NCBI RefSeq assembly: GCF_011405655.1
Contig: NZ_AP022829.1
Coordinates: 434,001-498,000, forward strand
Source of the DNA: Adlercreutzia hattorii
GTDB taxonomy: Bacteria; Actinomycetota; Coriobacteriia; Coriobacteriales; Eggerthellaceae
Length of the DNA stretch: 64,000 nucleotides
Direction of reading: 5' to 3'
Shown here one piece after another: positions 1-8,940 of this stretch (the first letter of the stretch is position 1; each line of letters opens with the position of its first letter). The position numbers and the translations under genes are program-made. The notes below the pieces were generated by a model. That model made no database searches. It was given only the letters and a program-made list of their open reading frames with translations, and was not told the DNA's origin.

Positions 1-768
1 GAGCGCGCCGAGTCGGCGCCCGATATGGGAAACCTTATTGCTTTGGCCGACTTGTACGAGGTGACCCTGGATGAGCTTCTGCGCGTGAGCCCCGAGGTGG
101 AAGAGGACATGCGCTTCGAATCCCAGGAACGTGCTGAATCCGTTGAGACCGAGGCCGCTGCTGCGGCGGAGGCGGCTTTGGCAGCGGCGGCGCGGGCCGA
201 GGCGGCGGCTGCGACGGCAGCTGAGGCGCCCGACGTGCCGAAAGTGGTCGTGGAAGTGAGCGCGCCCGCTGCGACGTCGGGAGGCTTCCCGCCGCCTGCT
301 CCGTCCCCTGGACAGGTCGGTGCTCCCGGCCAAGGGGCGCCGCACGGGTTCTCGCCTTCCACATACGGAGCGCCGGGCCATCGATCACCGAGCGCGGGCT
401 ATGGCCCTGGTGCGTCTTCGCACGGTTCGCCGGCATCGCCGCAGAGCCCGGGTGCCTACCCTCCTGGCTCCTGCCCACCAGGTTCCATTCCGCCGGCATC
501 CTCGGTGCCCATTGCGCCGCCACCGACGCCCCAACCGAAAGATCCGCTGCAGTCGTTTCCCTACCCGCTTCTGTGCGCGGTCATCTTCCTACTTGCTGGC
601 TTCTGCTTCGGCTGGTGGCATCCCGGCTGGGTGATCTTCCTCACCATTCCCTTCTACTATTGGGTGGTGAACACCTTGGAGGCTGATCCGGCTTATCAGA
701 CGTGGTTGGCCGAACGCCAGAACGTCGCGGCGAAAAGTGATTCCTCCTCAGAAGGAGGCGCCCAATGA
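1..768 (+). CDS. XRE-family transcriptional regulator with C-terminal membrane segment (5' end outside window)
   Basis: The reading frame is open from base 1. The first residues (ERAESAPDMGNLIALADLYE, then VTLDELL) match the end of a Cro/CI helix-turn-helix domain, so the start codon lies upstream of the window. After an Ala/Glu-rich coiled stretch there is a long Pro/Gly/Ser-rich linker, then two hydrophobic segments near the C-terminus (around YPLLCAVIFLLAGFCFGWW and VIFLTIPFYYWVV). This suggests a DNA-binding domain tethered to the membrane. It overlaps the next reading frame by 4 bases, so the two were probably co-transcribed. Its targets are not visible. Confidence 0.75.
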   Translation, partial: ERAESAPDMGNLIALADLYEVTLDELLRVSPEVEEDMRFESQERAESVETEAAAAAEAALAAAARAEAAAATAAEAPDVPKVVVEVSAPAATSGGFPPPAPSPGQVGAPGQGAPHGFSPSTYGAPGHRSPSAGYGPGASSHGSPASPQSPGAYPPGSCPPGSIPPASSVPIAPPPTPQPKDPLQSFPYPLLCAVIFLLAGFCFGWWHPGWVIFLTIPFYYWVVNTLEADPAYQTWLAERQNVAAKSDSSSEGGAQ

Positions 769-1488
769 AACTGGAACGGAGCACCTATGTGAAAATCGCC
801 CTCATCGTGCTGCTTTGCCTGGGCGTGTGCGGTTTCTTCGGCGGCTGCGGTCGTGGCGTGGTCGTTGCTCCGCTGGGCTCGCTGCTTGCGCCCGGTGGCT
901 TGATGGGCTGTGTGGGCTGGAACGCCATGGGCGAGATCGCCGGATATGCGGGAGACGCGGTCGGCGAGATGGCCGGATATGCGGGCGATGCCGCGAGCGA
1001 GGTGGCGGATGCGACGCTGCACAGCGGTGTGCGCGGCGGCGTCTCTTGAGCGCTTCGTTCTTGAGGCGGCCTCGGGTGAGTACGGCATCGACGGGGCCGA
1101 CGCCATTCTGTGCGAGAAAATGGAACTCGATGTCGCCTCGGGTTCCGTCTCAGTGAGCCAGATGTCGGTGATCGACCTCGAGCTGAGCCTCGCAAGTGGC
1201 AACGTCGCTTACGAAGGCTCCGTCGCCAAGACGCTGCGCATCGATCAGGCGTCAGGCGAGTTTCGCCTTGGGCAGTGCTCGCCTGCTCCAGAAACCATTG
1301 CGGGCTCCCTCGCTTCGGGTCATATCATCCTGGAGCTTCCCGCCGACACGGCACTGAAGGCCAACGTCAACAAGACCTCGGGCAACTTCACGAACGACTT
1401 TGCCGAGTCTGCGGGCGACTCCTCCCAACCCTGCGACCTTTCCTTCGACATTATAAGCGGCAACTTGGAGGTGCTCGGCGTCGAGTAA
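765..1488 (+). pseudogene. DUF4097-type membrane protein, probably broken by a frameshift near 1045
   Basis: The first frame (765-1049) begins with MKLERSTYVKIALIVLLCLG, a membrane anchor, continues through a duplicated GYAGDA-type motif and stops at 1047-1049. The adjacent frame, from about 1040 to 1488, encodes repeated beta-strand units (LEAASGEYGI, LDVASGSVSV, LSLASGNVAY, TSGNFT, ISGNLEVLGVE) typical of the DUF4097 putative adhesin beta-helix. The second frame has no convincing start codon or ribosome-binding site of its own where the domain begins. A single 1-nt loss near GTCTCTTGAG would explain both pieces as one protein of about 240 residues. The alternatives are programmed frameshifting or two separate peptides. 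Confidence 0.55.
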
Positions 1489-1521
1489 ATGGTGTGCAAC
1501 CCCATAGCCTTCAACAGAAAA

Positions 1522-1543
1522 GGGGCGACCTGATGGTCGCCCC
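1522..1543. terminator. Hairpin terminator after the DUF4097 locus
   Basis: GGGGCGACC and GGTCGCCCC form a perfect 9-bp stem around TGAT. There is an A-run on the left, so U-tract termination would work best for leftward transcripts. On the plus strand the hairpin separates the DUF4097 locus from the fixC promoter. Confidence 0.6.
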
Positions 1544-1549
1544 TGCTGC

Positions 1550-1586
1550 GCGCAAATACCTCATGGGGTACTGCATTTGTGCGATG
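1550..1586 (+). promoter_or_regulatory. 37-bp activator box A upstream of fixC
   Basis: This box starts GCGCAAATACCTCA and ends CATTTGTGCGATG. It matches a box at 8884-8920 at 31 of 37 positions. Each box begins exactly 57 bases before a TATSAT hexamer and neither promoter has a good -35, which is the layout of an activator-dependent promoter. The obvious candidate activator is the MalT-like LuxR protein encoded at 6139-8811. The role is inferred; the matching and spacing are directly visible. Confidence 0.65.
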
Positions 1587-1606
1587 CGCTTATAGTCGGG
1601 CCTTTC

Positions 1607-1612
1607 TATCAT
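1607..1612 (+). promoter_or_regulatory. Candidate -10 (TATCAT) of the fixC operon
   Basis: TATCAT lies 20 bases beyond box A and about 45 bases before the fixC start. The equivalent TATGAT at 8941-8946 has identical spacing from box B. No TTGACA-like -35 is present at 16-18 bp. Confidence 0.5.
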
Positions 1613-1656
1613 CCATTGGCAGAGAAATTTGGAGGATGATAAAGAAAGGCGGTAGC

Positions 1657-2952
1657 ATGGCTGACTTTGAAGCCATTGTCGTGGGGGCTGGGTGTGCCGG
1701 TTCTGTCGCTGCATACGAGTTGGCCCGATCGGGTAAGTCTGTGCTTCTTATCGAGCGCGGAAACTATGCAGGGGCGAAGAATATGACCGGAGGGCGCATC
1801 TATTCTCACTCTTTGGCGAAGGTGTTCCCGGATTTTGAGCAGGAAGCTCCCTTAGAACGCAAGATAACCCACGAGAAAATATCCTTGCTCGCGCCCGATG
1901 CCTGTTTTACCGTCGATTTCTCATCGGAAGCGATGCTTGCCCCGAATTCCGATTCATATTCGGTGCTGCGCGCGCCTTTCGACCAGTGGCTCGCGTCGAA
2001 GGCGGAGGAAGCGGGAGCGGAGGCCATCTACGGCATTGCTGTCGAGAGTCTTGTGAAAGATGAAACCGGCAAAGTGATAGGCGTGAAGGCGGGCGAGGAC
2101 GAAATTACGGCTGATGTTGTTCTGCTTTGCGATGGAGTGAACTCTCTGCTTACCAAGCAGGCGGTTGGCGCCGCGCGGCCGCCCGCGAGTGGGATTGCTG
2201 TCGGCATCAAGCAGACCATCGAGCTGCCTCCCTCTGTTATCACTGATCGAGTGCTTTCGGGCTCAGATGAAGAGGGAGCAGCGTGGCTGTTCGCGGGAGA
2301 TGCGACAAAGGGGACATTCGGAGGCGGTTTTGCCTATACGAACAAGTCGTCCATCTCCATTGGCTTGGTTGCAGGGATCGAAGCGACGATGAACCATGGT
2401 CGAGCGCCGGTTTACCAGATGCTCGAGGACTTCAAGCAGCATCCGGCGATCGCGCCTCTGATTGCCGGCGGCAAGGTGGTTGAGCACTCGGGGCATATGG
2501 TTCCTGAGGGTGGCTTGAGCATCATGCCCCCTCTTGTGGGAGATGGCGTGCTTCTCGCGGGGGAGAGCGCCATGATGTGCATCAATTTGGGATATCAGGT
2601 TCGCGGCATGGATTTCGCCATTGCAGCTGGCATGCACGCCGGCCGGGAGGCGGCGCGCGCGTTAAGCGCCGGAGATACTTCCGCGCAGGGGCTGCAGGGC
2701 TATACGGCGGCCCTCGAGAACTGCTTCGTCATGCAGGACTTGCGCCAGTTCTCGAAGGTGCCTTCTTTCATGGAAGGCTTCCATCGCATGTTCGATGGGT
2801 ATCCGCAGGCGATTCGAGACATTATGAACACCATGTTCGTGGTTGATGGCGAGCCGGTTCGGCCTCTGAAGAAGAACCTGAAGCCGGTGCTGGGGCAAAT
2901 CGGAGTTGTCAATATGGCCCGCGATGCGATGGGAGCGATGAAGGCATTATGA
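1657..2952 (+). CDS. fixC: FixC-like flavoprotein (electron-transfer flavoprotein:quinone oxidoreductase type)
   Basis: This 431-residue FAD-dependent oxidoreductase begins with a dinucleotide-binding Rossmann motif (IVVGAGCAGSVAAYELARSG, then VLLIERG). Later regions match FixC/GG-reductase flavoproteins (DGVNSLLTKQ; GVLLAGESAMMCINLGYQVRGMDFAI). FixC works with FixX and FixAB to pass or bifurcate electrons in anaerobic acyl-CoA reduction or nitrogen fixation. The start at 1657 follows GAAAGGCGG; the longer frame from 1579 would begin inside the promoter. It overlaps fixX by 4 bases. It heads the left arm of the cai/fix-like island and is probably activated through box A. FixAB lie about 13 kb away at the far end of the same island. 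Confidence 0.88.
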   Translation: MADFEAIVVGAGCAGSVAAYELARSGKSVLLIERGNYAGAKNMTGGRIYSHSLAKVFPDFEQEAPLERKITHEKISLLAPDACFTVDFSSEAMLAPNSDSYSVLRAPFDQWLASKAEEAGAEAIYGIAVESLVKDETGKVIGVKAGEDEITADVVLLCDGVNSLLTKQAVGAARPPASGIAVGIKQTIELPPSVITDRVLSGSDEEGAAWLFAGDATKGTFGGGFAYTNKSSISIGLVAGIEATMNHGRAPVYQMLEDFKQHPAIAPLIAGGKVVEHSGHMVPEGGLSIMPPLVGDGVLLAGESAMMCINLGYQVRGMDFAIAAGMHAGREAARALSAGDTSAQGLQGYTAALENCFVMQDLRQFSKVPSFMEGFHRMFDGYPQAIRDIMNTMFVVDGEPVRPLKKNLKPVLGQIGVVNMARDAMGAMKAL

Positions 2953-3245
2953 GTGTGCAGCAAATTACGGTGAACGTTGACGGCTATCTGGCGTTAAACA
3001 AATACGAGGTCGATGAGGCCAACGCTCATATCGAGCTTGTCGAGGATCCCTCTGACGAGGAATTCGACAAGCTTGTCATGGTGTGTCCGGCGGCCCTGTA
3101 CAAGCGAGAGCCCGACGGAACGACAAGCTTCGATTATGCGGGTTGCCTCGAGTGCGGCACATGTCGCATCGCCTGTGGGGACACCATAATCGCTCGGTGG
3201 GAGAACCCTCAGCCCACCATGGGAGTGGAATACCGTTTCGGTTAA
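2949..3245 (+). CDS. fixX: FixX-like ferredoxin
   Basis: This 98-residue ferredoxin-like protein has CLECGTCRIAC (Cys66, 69, 72, 76) plus Cys46 in VCPAALY, and ends MGVEYRFG as FixX proteins do. It is the iron-sulfur partner of FixC and should receive electrons from its flavin. It starts in the ATGA overlap with fixC, showing tight coupling. Its length is normal for FixX. Confidence 0.87.
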   Translation: MSVQQITVNVDGYLALNKYEVDEANAHIELVEDPSDEEFDKLVMVCPAALYKREPDGTTSFDYAGCLECGTCRIACGDTIIARWENPQPTMGVEYRFG

Positions 3246-3280
3246 GTCTTTCTTTAGGGGAGAAAAGGGGCGACGTGAAC

Positions 3281-4585
3281 ATGCGGAACACCACTAAAGG
3301 TTGGCTGTGCGTTTCGGGAGGCATGATAAACCTCTCCCTCTCGTACTTTTCCTATACGCTCGTTATTCTGTTTCTCCCCCTGTTGGCGGAGCAGCTTGGC
3401 TGCTCGCTTGCGCAGGCGTCTCTGATTTTTACTACGTCAGCGATTGCCAGCATGGTAGCGAGTATGTTCTTGGGGCCTATTGTGGCGGACCACAACCCTA
3501 AAGGTGTGTATCTCTTCGGTGCCGCCGGTACGGCGGTAATGTTTCTGGCGATAGCTTACGCTCCTGCCCTTGAATGGGTGCTAGCTGCGTCCATTCTGTT
3601 TGGCGTGGCCAATAAGTGCAATGGTACGCTCTCGTACCAGGTGTTGGCTACGGAGTGGTTTCGGGTGGGCAGAGGTACCGTTGCCACGATGGCCACGGTA
3701 GTGTCGGGGCTCTCGAACACTCTTCTAAGTCCGGTTGCTGGAGCTGCGGTTATGCACTTGGGGCTGAGACAAGCTGCTTTGGCGGCGGCAATGCTGCTTC
3801 TCGTGCTGACGGCGGTTGTCACGATGCTTATGATTTGCCGGGGGCCGTCATATTACGGCATGGAGCCGATCGACTTCAATTTCGTCATGGGGAAAACGAG
3901 GAAAAGGGAGCGACTGCAGAGGGTTGCGGCGCCTTACGAATTCGCCATGCCCGCTTCGCGTCTTCTGAGGATCCCGCTTGTGTGGGCGCTTCTCCTCTGC
4001 CCGATGCTGATGCTTATGGCCGAGCGATTCTTCTACACCAACGAAGCGGCGATTTATGCCAGCATGGGGTTTGATGTGGCCCAAGCGTCCATCATGCTTT
4101 CGGTGGTCTATATCGGGTCGATGATCGTGGTCCCGCTATTCGGCTTTCTCAGCGATCGCTTTGGGCCGAAGAGAATATTGCTGACCTATTGCCTCATCGG
4201 GGCCGTAAACATGTTCCTCTTTCCTCTTTGGTGCCAAACAGGATTTGTTGGAGGCGCGATTCTTGCCTTCTTCTACAACGTGGGCACGGTAGGCCTCTAT
4301 TTCGGCTCGGTGGTCACTACGCCCTTGTTCGGTCTGGAGAAAAGCCCAGTGCTTATCGGGTGGACCCAGGTGGTCACCTCGGCGGGCTCTGCCATTTCTC
4401 CCCCGCTGGCCGCTGCCATGTATGAGTGGTCGGGCTCCTATGTGCTTCCTTTGGCCGTGGCCGGTCTGTGCTATCTGGCGGCATTCGCCATCGCGTTCTT
4501 CTGCTTGAGCAAGAAAAGCCAAGATTACTTGGAGAAACTCGACGAACCTTATAAAAGGGATGAACTATGCAGCGAACTGAAATAG
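3281..4585 (+). CDS. MFS transporter (first of two paralogues in the island)
   Basis: This is a 434-residue, 12-TM major facilitator starting MRNTTKGWLCVSGG. The start was chosen at 3281 after AGGGGAGAAAAGGGG; the open frame further upstream covers fixX in another frame. It is paralogous to the 434-residue transporter at 11361-12665. Both share N-terminal KGWLC, the NKCNG/NKFCG loop, the LFGVLSD/LFGFLSDR loop and a C-terminal tail with EPYK or KPYK. It lies between fixX and the ligase, so it probably imports the organic acid used by the island or exports its reduced product. The E. coli cai system uses a BCCT carrier (CaiT) instead, so the substrate may differ from carnitine. Confidence 0.82.
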   Translation: MRNTTKGWLCVSGGMINLSLSYFSYTLVILFLPLLAEQLGCSLAQASLIFTTSAIASMVASMFLGPIVADHNPKGVYLFGAAGTAVMFLAIAYAPALEWVLAASILFGVANKCNGTLSYQVLATEWFRVGRGTVATMATVVSGLSNTLLSPVAGAAVMHLGLRQAALAAAMLLLVLTAVVTMLMICRGPSYYGMEPIDFNFVMGKTRKRERLQRVAAPYEFAMPASRLLRIPLVWALLLCPMLMLMAERFFYTNEAAIYASMGFDVAQASIMLSVVYIGSMIVVPLFGFLSDRFGPKRILLTYCLIGAVNMFLFPLWCQTGFVGGAILAFFYNVGTVGLYFGSVVTTPLFGLEKSPVLIGWTQVVTSAGSAISPPLAAAMYEWSGSYVLPLAVAGLCYLAAFAIAFFCLSKKSQDYLEKLDEPYKRDELCSELK

Positions 4586-6132
4586 TAAGGCAAGATGACA
4601 AGAACATCATAGACCCCTTTTTGCGCCATACGAAATCGGGGCCGACCGATGTTGCGATTATCGACGGCGCTGAAGTGCTGACATACCAAGAGCTGTGGCG
4701 CTTGTCGAAATACGTTGTCCATTCGTTATGGGACTTCGGTATACGGAAGGGCGATCGAGTTGCGTATTTCCTGCCTAATGGCGTTGACCTCATCGTGCTG
4801 TATCTGGCCATTCAGGCCATGGGCGCCGTTGCGGTGCCCGTCAATTATCGTTTTACATCCGAAGAGGTAGGCTGTTTGGTCAACGCTTCGGATGCTGAGG
4901 CTCTGATCTATGCGCCAGAACACCAAAGCGTCGCCATTGATGCCCGCAAGGGCTTCGATCATGCGGTGCAGATACTCAGCAGCCAGTTTATTCGCGATGC
5001 GTTATCTGACATGCGCCAGGGAGGTCAGTCGGATTCCGCCAAGGATTTCGAGGTGTTCCAAGAGGGCGGCCCATCCCGGATTCAATTTACCGGGGGCAGC
5101 ACGGGAGCGCCCAAGGGCGCCGCTCGTACCCATGCAGCGGATCTCGTCGAGATCCGCGATATCTTAGAGACCATAGGGCTTGAGGATGTCGAGCATCCCG
5201 TTGCTCTTGTTCAGGCGCCAATGGAGCATCATGGGGGGCACAGCTGGCTGCTTTCCTGTCTGAGTGCTGGCGCTGCCGTGGTGGTCGCCTCCAAGTTCGA
5301 TGCCGAGGAGATACTCGGCAAAATCGAGCGATACGCCGTGACCCATATCATCTTGCTGCCCCCCAGCGTATACTGTCGTCTCTCACGCGAGGCCGCGCCC
5401 GGCGCTCGCGACCTGTCTTCGGTGCGTATTGTGCAGAGCGCCGCCGGCGCCATGACCCCCTCCATAGTGGAGGGGATATTCCAGCTGTTTCCTGCCTGCG
5501 AGATCAACTATGGTTGGGGACAAAGCGAGAGCGGCGTCGGCACTTCGATGCGATTGTCGAGGGAGGAATACGCTTCAGGCACGCCAAAAATCCATTCGGT
5601 GGGAGTGCCGATGAGATCTTTAGAAATGATGTTGCTCGATGAGAAGGGGGGAGCCTCCGATTGCGGCGAGGCCGTGGTGCGAACGCCGGCCATGATGGAG
5701 GGGTATTACGAACGGCCGGACCTTACGAGGGAAGTACTGCAAGACGGCTGGTTGAGGACAGGCGATGTCTTTGCCCGCGACGAACAGGGCCTGTACTACT
5801 TTAAGGCTCGGGTGAAGGACGTGATAAAAACAGGAGGAGAGAACGTCTACGCAAGCGAGGTGCAGGCGGTTATCCTGAGCCACCCCGAAGTGCAGGACTG
5901 CGTCGTGAAAGGTGTTCCTGATCTGGTATGGGGGGAGGCAGTGGCCGCCATCGTGCAACCGATGAAGGGAAGCGCTCTGTCGCCGAAAGCGATACAGGAC
6001 TTTTGCAAAAGACACTTGGCGAGCTACAAAAAGCCGCAGAAGATAGGCCTGGTAGACGATCTGGGGAGAGACGAGTCGGGGAAAGTGGGCGCCGATCGGA
6101 TGAACGAGCTTTTCTCTTTGGCGGAAAGCTGA
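4567..6132 (+). CDS. Acyl-CoA synthetase (CaiC-like AMP-binding enzyme)
   Basis: This 521-residue ANL-superfamily ligase carries the phosphate-binding loop FTGGSTGAPKG near residue 175, the adenine motif YGWGQSESG, the hinge motif LRTGDVFARDEQG and the C-terminal GRDESGKVG with the adenylation lysine. Family members activate carboxylic acids to acyl-CoA with ATP. The first codons overlap the MFS gene by 19 bases, so it is translationally coupled. It probably primes the pathway, after which the CaiB-like transferases recycle CoA between product and substrate. It is convergent with the LuxR regulator, with only 6 bases between the two stops. Confidence 0.86.
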   Translation: MQRTEIVRQDDKNIIDPFLRHTKSGPTDVAIIDGAEVLTYQELWRLSKYVVHSLWDFGIRKGDRVAYFLPNGVDLIVLYLAIQAMGAVAVPVNYRFTSEEVGCLVNASDAEALIYAPEHQSVAIDARKGFDHAVQILSSQFIRDALSDMRQGGQSDSAKDFEVFQEGGPSRIQFTGGSTGAPKGAARTHAADLVEIRDILETIGLEDVEHPVALVQAPMEHHGGHSWLLSCLSAGAAVVVASKFDAEEILGKIERYAVTHIILLPPSVYCRLSREAAPGARDLSSVRIVQSAAGAMTPSIVEGIFQLFPACEINYGWGQSESGVGTSMRLSREEYASGTPKIHSVGVPMRSLEMMLLDEKGGASDCGEAVVRTPAMMEGYYERPDLTREVLQDGWLRTGDVFARDEQGLYYFKARVKDVIKTGGENVYASEVQAVILSHPEVQDCVVKGVPDLVWGEAVAAIVQPMKGSALSPKAIQDFCKRHLASYKKPQKIGLVDDLGRDESGKVGADRMNELFSLAES

Positions 6133-6138
6133 GCACGC

Positions 6139-8811
6139 CTAGCGCGGTAGGATTCCACGTTCGCGGGCGTTCTCTACGGCCTCAACCCGCGAATGCGCAT
6201 CCAATTTCTGAAGGGTGTTTCGGATGTGCGTTCTCACCGTGTGAACGGAAATATACAGCTGCTGGCTGATGGTCTCCGTGGTACTGCCACGCGCGATCAT
6301 TTCGAGTATTTCGACTTCTCGTTCGCTGAGAACCGGCAACGCTTCGTCAGTGTCGGCTTTGGAGCGCTTGGGCCGGCACTCAAGGGCATGAATGAGGGAT
6401 TGGGCGTAGGCGGGGTGCACGTCTTGGGCGACGGCAAGCTCGAGAAGCGGTTTGAGGATGTCGCCCGCAGCGATCACGCTCCGTACAATCTGCTCCTTTT
6501 CGGCCAGGGCGAGACTATACTCGATAGACCGGAGTGCCTGCTCGCGCTGTCCCAGCTTGAAATATATGCAGCCGAGAAGCGCCCGTGCGCTTAGACACCA
6601 TATCGCAGCACTGTTGGCATCGAAGAGCACCAAGCTGCGCTCCAGCTGCCGCTTCGCCATGTTCATGATGTCTTGACGGTTTGCGTCTTCAAGGGCGAAT
6701 GCCAGCAGTGTTCGTTGGGCTATTATGAAGCTCATAAAGCTTGTGGTTCCCTGGAACGGGGTTTCGACGATCGATCCTTGCGGGTAGAGAACCTTTGCAG
6801 CTTCCGAGTGGTCTCCCTGCTCCAGAAGCACCTTTGCTTTTACCCCCTGGATGTAGGCGCTCCAGTTGCGCTCCGGGCGAGGTGCGGCATATTGCTCGGC
6901 CTCGTTGAGAAGCATGAGCGACGTGTCGATGTCGCTGCGCGCCGCTGCAACTTCGGCCAAACCGATATAGGCGAATGGCAAGTACTTGCCCTTTTGCGCG
7001 TTCGGAGACGGATAGAGCGCGGTGTTGAAATGGACTTCCGCCTCGTTCAGGTGGTTTCGTTCAAAGGCTATGAATCCGAGAATTGCCCGGGCGAGTCGCC
7101 GCTCGGCGTCAAGGGCATTGCTTTGCAGCTCCAGAAGGGCCAGACTGCGCTCCTCTGCCTCGATGAGCGAGCCTTGCAGGAGTAGGACCTCGATGTGCTG
7201 GGTCTCTGCAATGGCGGCGTGGCGATTGTCGTGGGCCTTGACGAATTCCGACCGTGCCTCGGCGGCACATTGGGCGGAAGAGCCGGCATCCCCGTTAAGG
7301 TAAAACCCAAAACTCTGAGACAAGAGGGCCGATCCTCTGAACCAATTGAGGTCGGTCGGAAGATTGTCGAGAGCATGCTTGCCCTCGTCTATAGCCAGGT
7401 CGGCTGATCCGCGATAGCGATAGACCAAGCTTCGTATGGCATGGGCTCTGCCAAGGGCCGGTTTGTCATCGCGGGCGAGAAAGGCCTGCTCGGCAAGGCG
7501 CAGCGGACGCTCTATATGGTCGAGGTCCTTAGAATAATAGCTTGAGAATGCCGCCGAAAGGCAGAGATCCGGCTCCTGTGCCAAGACCGAATCCGGCCAA
7601 CTGAGGAATTCTCGATACCAGGTGAGGCGAGTCTTTTGAGGGCTGATGGACGGAGCGCTCTCAAGAGCATGGGAGTGGTAGCGATCGAGCAGAAGCCATC
7701 CGGCCGTCGTGTCTCCCGAGGCCATATGGTACTCAGCTGCCAAGAGGAGTTCTCCGCGCTTTTGATACCACGCGGCCGCTTTTTGCCAAAGGTCCTTCTC
7801 GTGGGCGAGGTCGCTGGTGCGACTGAACTGATCTCTGAGGAAAGCACGCAGGAGTTTTGGGTAGGCGAAGGTTGTACCCTGGTCATCCACGGGGGAGATC
7901 AGCCCACGATCCTTAAGCCAAACGATGTATTCGCCAGAATCATCAGTAGAGCGTACGGTGTCGCACAGGGGGGCGGAAAATTCGTTCAGAATGCACGTAT
8001 CGAGCATAAAGGTGCGAATGCGTGAGGGCAAGGTATCGTAGATGGCGTCATTGAGCCATTCTGTGATGCGGCGATCGCGGGCGCCGATGTTGGAGACGAA
8101 GTCGTCGCGATCTTCCGGATCGATGCGTTTTATTTGCAGAAGGGCCAGATGGAGCGCCGCTGGCCATCCGCCCGTGAGATCCATGAGGCGCTCCACGGAT
8201 GTCTCTTTGAGATCAATCAGATTCTCCCGGAGGAGGAGGCGCAAGTCTCCTCGCGTGAAAGCAAGGTCTAGGGCTGAAATCTCGAAAAGCTGGCTATGGG
8301 CTCGAAAAGAAGACAAGGGGAACGGAGGCGTAGATTCGCTCGAAATAATAAGGTGCAATGAAGGGGGAGCCCATCGAATGAGGGCAATAACAGCCTCATG
8401 CACCTCGGGATTGGATACGAGATGATAGTCGTTGAGTATGAGGACGTGGTCTCCAGTTATATGGGAGACCTGCTCAAGCGTCCAGGCCAGGTCAAGCGAC
8501 GAAGCGCCTGGGGGAGGGTCTGATTGATAATCCTGCTTCGACAGCATAGCCAAAAGAGACGAGGCAAGCTTCTGGTAGAACATGGCCACTTCGTTGTCGG
8601 ACTCGTCGACTTGGAGCCACGAGACGTGCTTGTCGGTATGGTTGGCCCAGCTTGTCAGCAGCGTTCCCTTTCCCCACCCCGACGATGCGACGCAGAGCGT
8701 GAGAGGGTATTTCGTTCCTTCGTTTAGCAGGCTTAGCAGTCTGTGACGCGGCACGATGCTTTTTGACTCAAGGGATGTTGGAGGACAACCTCCTATGTTG
8801 ATAACACTCAA
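6139..8811 (-). CDS. MalT/LAL-type LuxR-family regulator of the island
   Basis: This 890-residue protein has an N-terminal STAND-type ATPase region, a middle helical-repeat region and a C-terminal LuxR helix-turn-helix (LSEREVEILEMIARGSTTET, then ISQQLYISVHTVRTHIRNTL). The start is TTG at 8811, preceded by GAGGAG at good spacing; no ATG is available. The P-loop reads SSGWGKGT (residues 43-50) and the Walker B reads LILNDYH (N127-D128), so both are non-canonical. The gene is divergent from the CoA-transferase arm and convergent with the ligase. It is the likely activator acting at boxes A and B, perhaps with a CoA thioester or free acid as effector. Confidence 0.85.
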   Translation of the reverse strand: MSVINIGGCPPTSLESKSIVPRHRLLSLLNEGTKYPLTLCVASSGWGKGTLLTSWANHTDKHVSWLQVDESDNEVAMFYQKLASSLLAMLSKQDYQSDPPPGASSLDLAWTLEQVSHITGDHVLILNDYHLVSNPEVHEAVIALIRWAPPSLHLIISSESTPPFPLSSFRAHSQLFEISALDLAFTRGDLRLLLRENLIDLKETSVERLMDLTGGWPAALHLALLQIKRIDPEDRDDFVSNIGARDRRITEWLNDAIYDTLPSRIRTFMLDTCILNEFSAPLCDTVRSTDDSGEYIVWLKDRGLISPVDDQGTTFAYPKLLRAFLRDQFSRTSDLAHEKDLWQKAAAWYQKRGELLLAAEYHMASGDTTAGWLLLDRYHSHALESAPSISPQKTRLTWYREFLSWPDSVLAQEPDLCLSAAFSSYYSKDLDHIERPLRLAEQAFLARDDKPALGRAHAIRSLVYRYRGSADLAIDEGKHALDNLPTDLNWFRGSALLSQSFGFYLNGDAGSSAQCAAEARSEFVKAHDNRHAAIAETQHIEVLLLQGSLIEAEERSLALLELQSNALDAERRLARAILGFIAFERNHLNEAEVHFNTALYPSPNAQKGKYLPFAYIGLAEVAAARSDIDTSLMLLNEAEQYAAPRPERNWSAYIQGVKAKVLLEQGDHSEAAKVLYPQGSIVETPFQGTTSFMSFIIAQRTLLAFALEDANRQDIMNMAKRQLERSLVLFDANSAAIWCLSARALLGCIYFKLGQREQALRSIEYSLALAEKEQIVRSVIAAGDILKPLLELAVAQDVHPAYAQSLIHALECRPKRSKADTDEALPVLSEREVEILEMIARGSTTETISQQLYISVHTVRTHIRNTLQKLDAHSRVEAVENARERGILPR

Positions 8812-8853
8812 AGTGCTCTCCTCGCGCGACGGTGCAAGCCACCAGCTTGGTTA

Positions 8854-8866
8854 GTGATGATATCAC
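8854..8866. promoter_or_regulatory. Short dyad in the divergent regulator/CoA-transferase promoter region
   Basis: GTGAT-GAT-ATCAC is a perfect 5-bp dyad lying 43-55 bases upstream of the regulator start. Read leftward it contains TATCAT, which could be the regulator's own -10. The evidence is weak. Confidence 0.25.
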
Positions 8867-8883
8867 GAGAACCTAGGGGAGTA

Positions 8884-8920
8884 GCGCAAATACCTCAAGC
8901 GATACCTCATTTGTGCGGTG
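8884..8920 (+). promoter_or_regulatory. 37-bp activator box B upstream of the CoA-transferase operon
   Basis: This is the partner of box A (31 of 37 identical): GCGCAAATACCTCA at the left end and CATTTGTGCGGTG at the right. It lies in the 206-bp divergent region between the LuxR regulator and the first CaiB-like gene, so it could serve both directions. The direct repeat TACCTCA occurs twice inside it, about 12 bases apart, which would suit side-by-side binding by a LuxR-type activator. Confidence 0.65.
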
Positions 8921-8940
8921 ACCCGACGATCGTCCATTCC

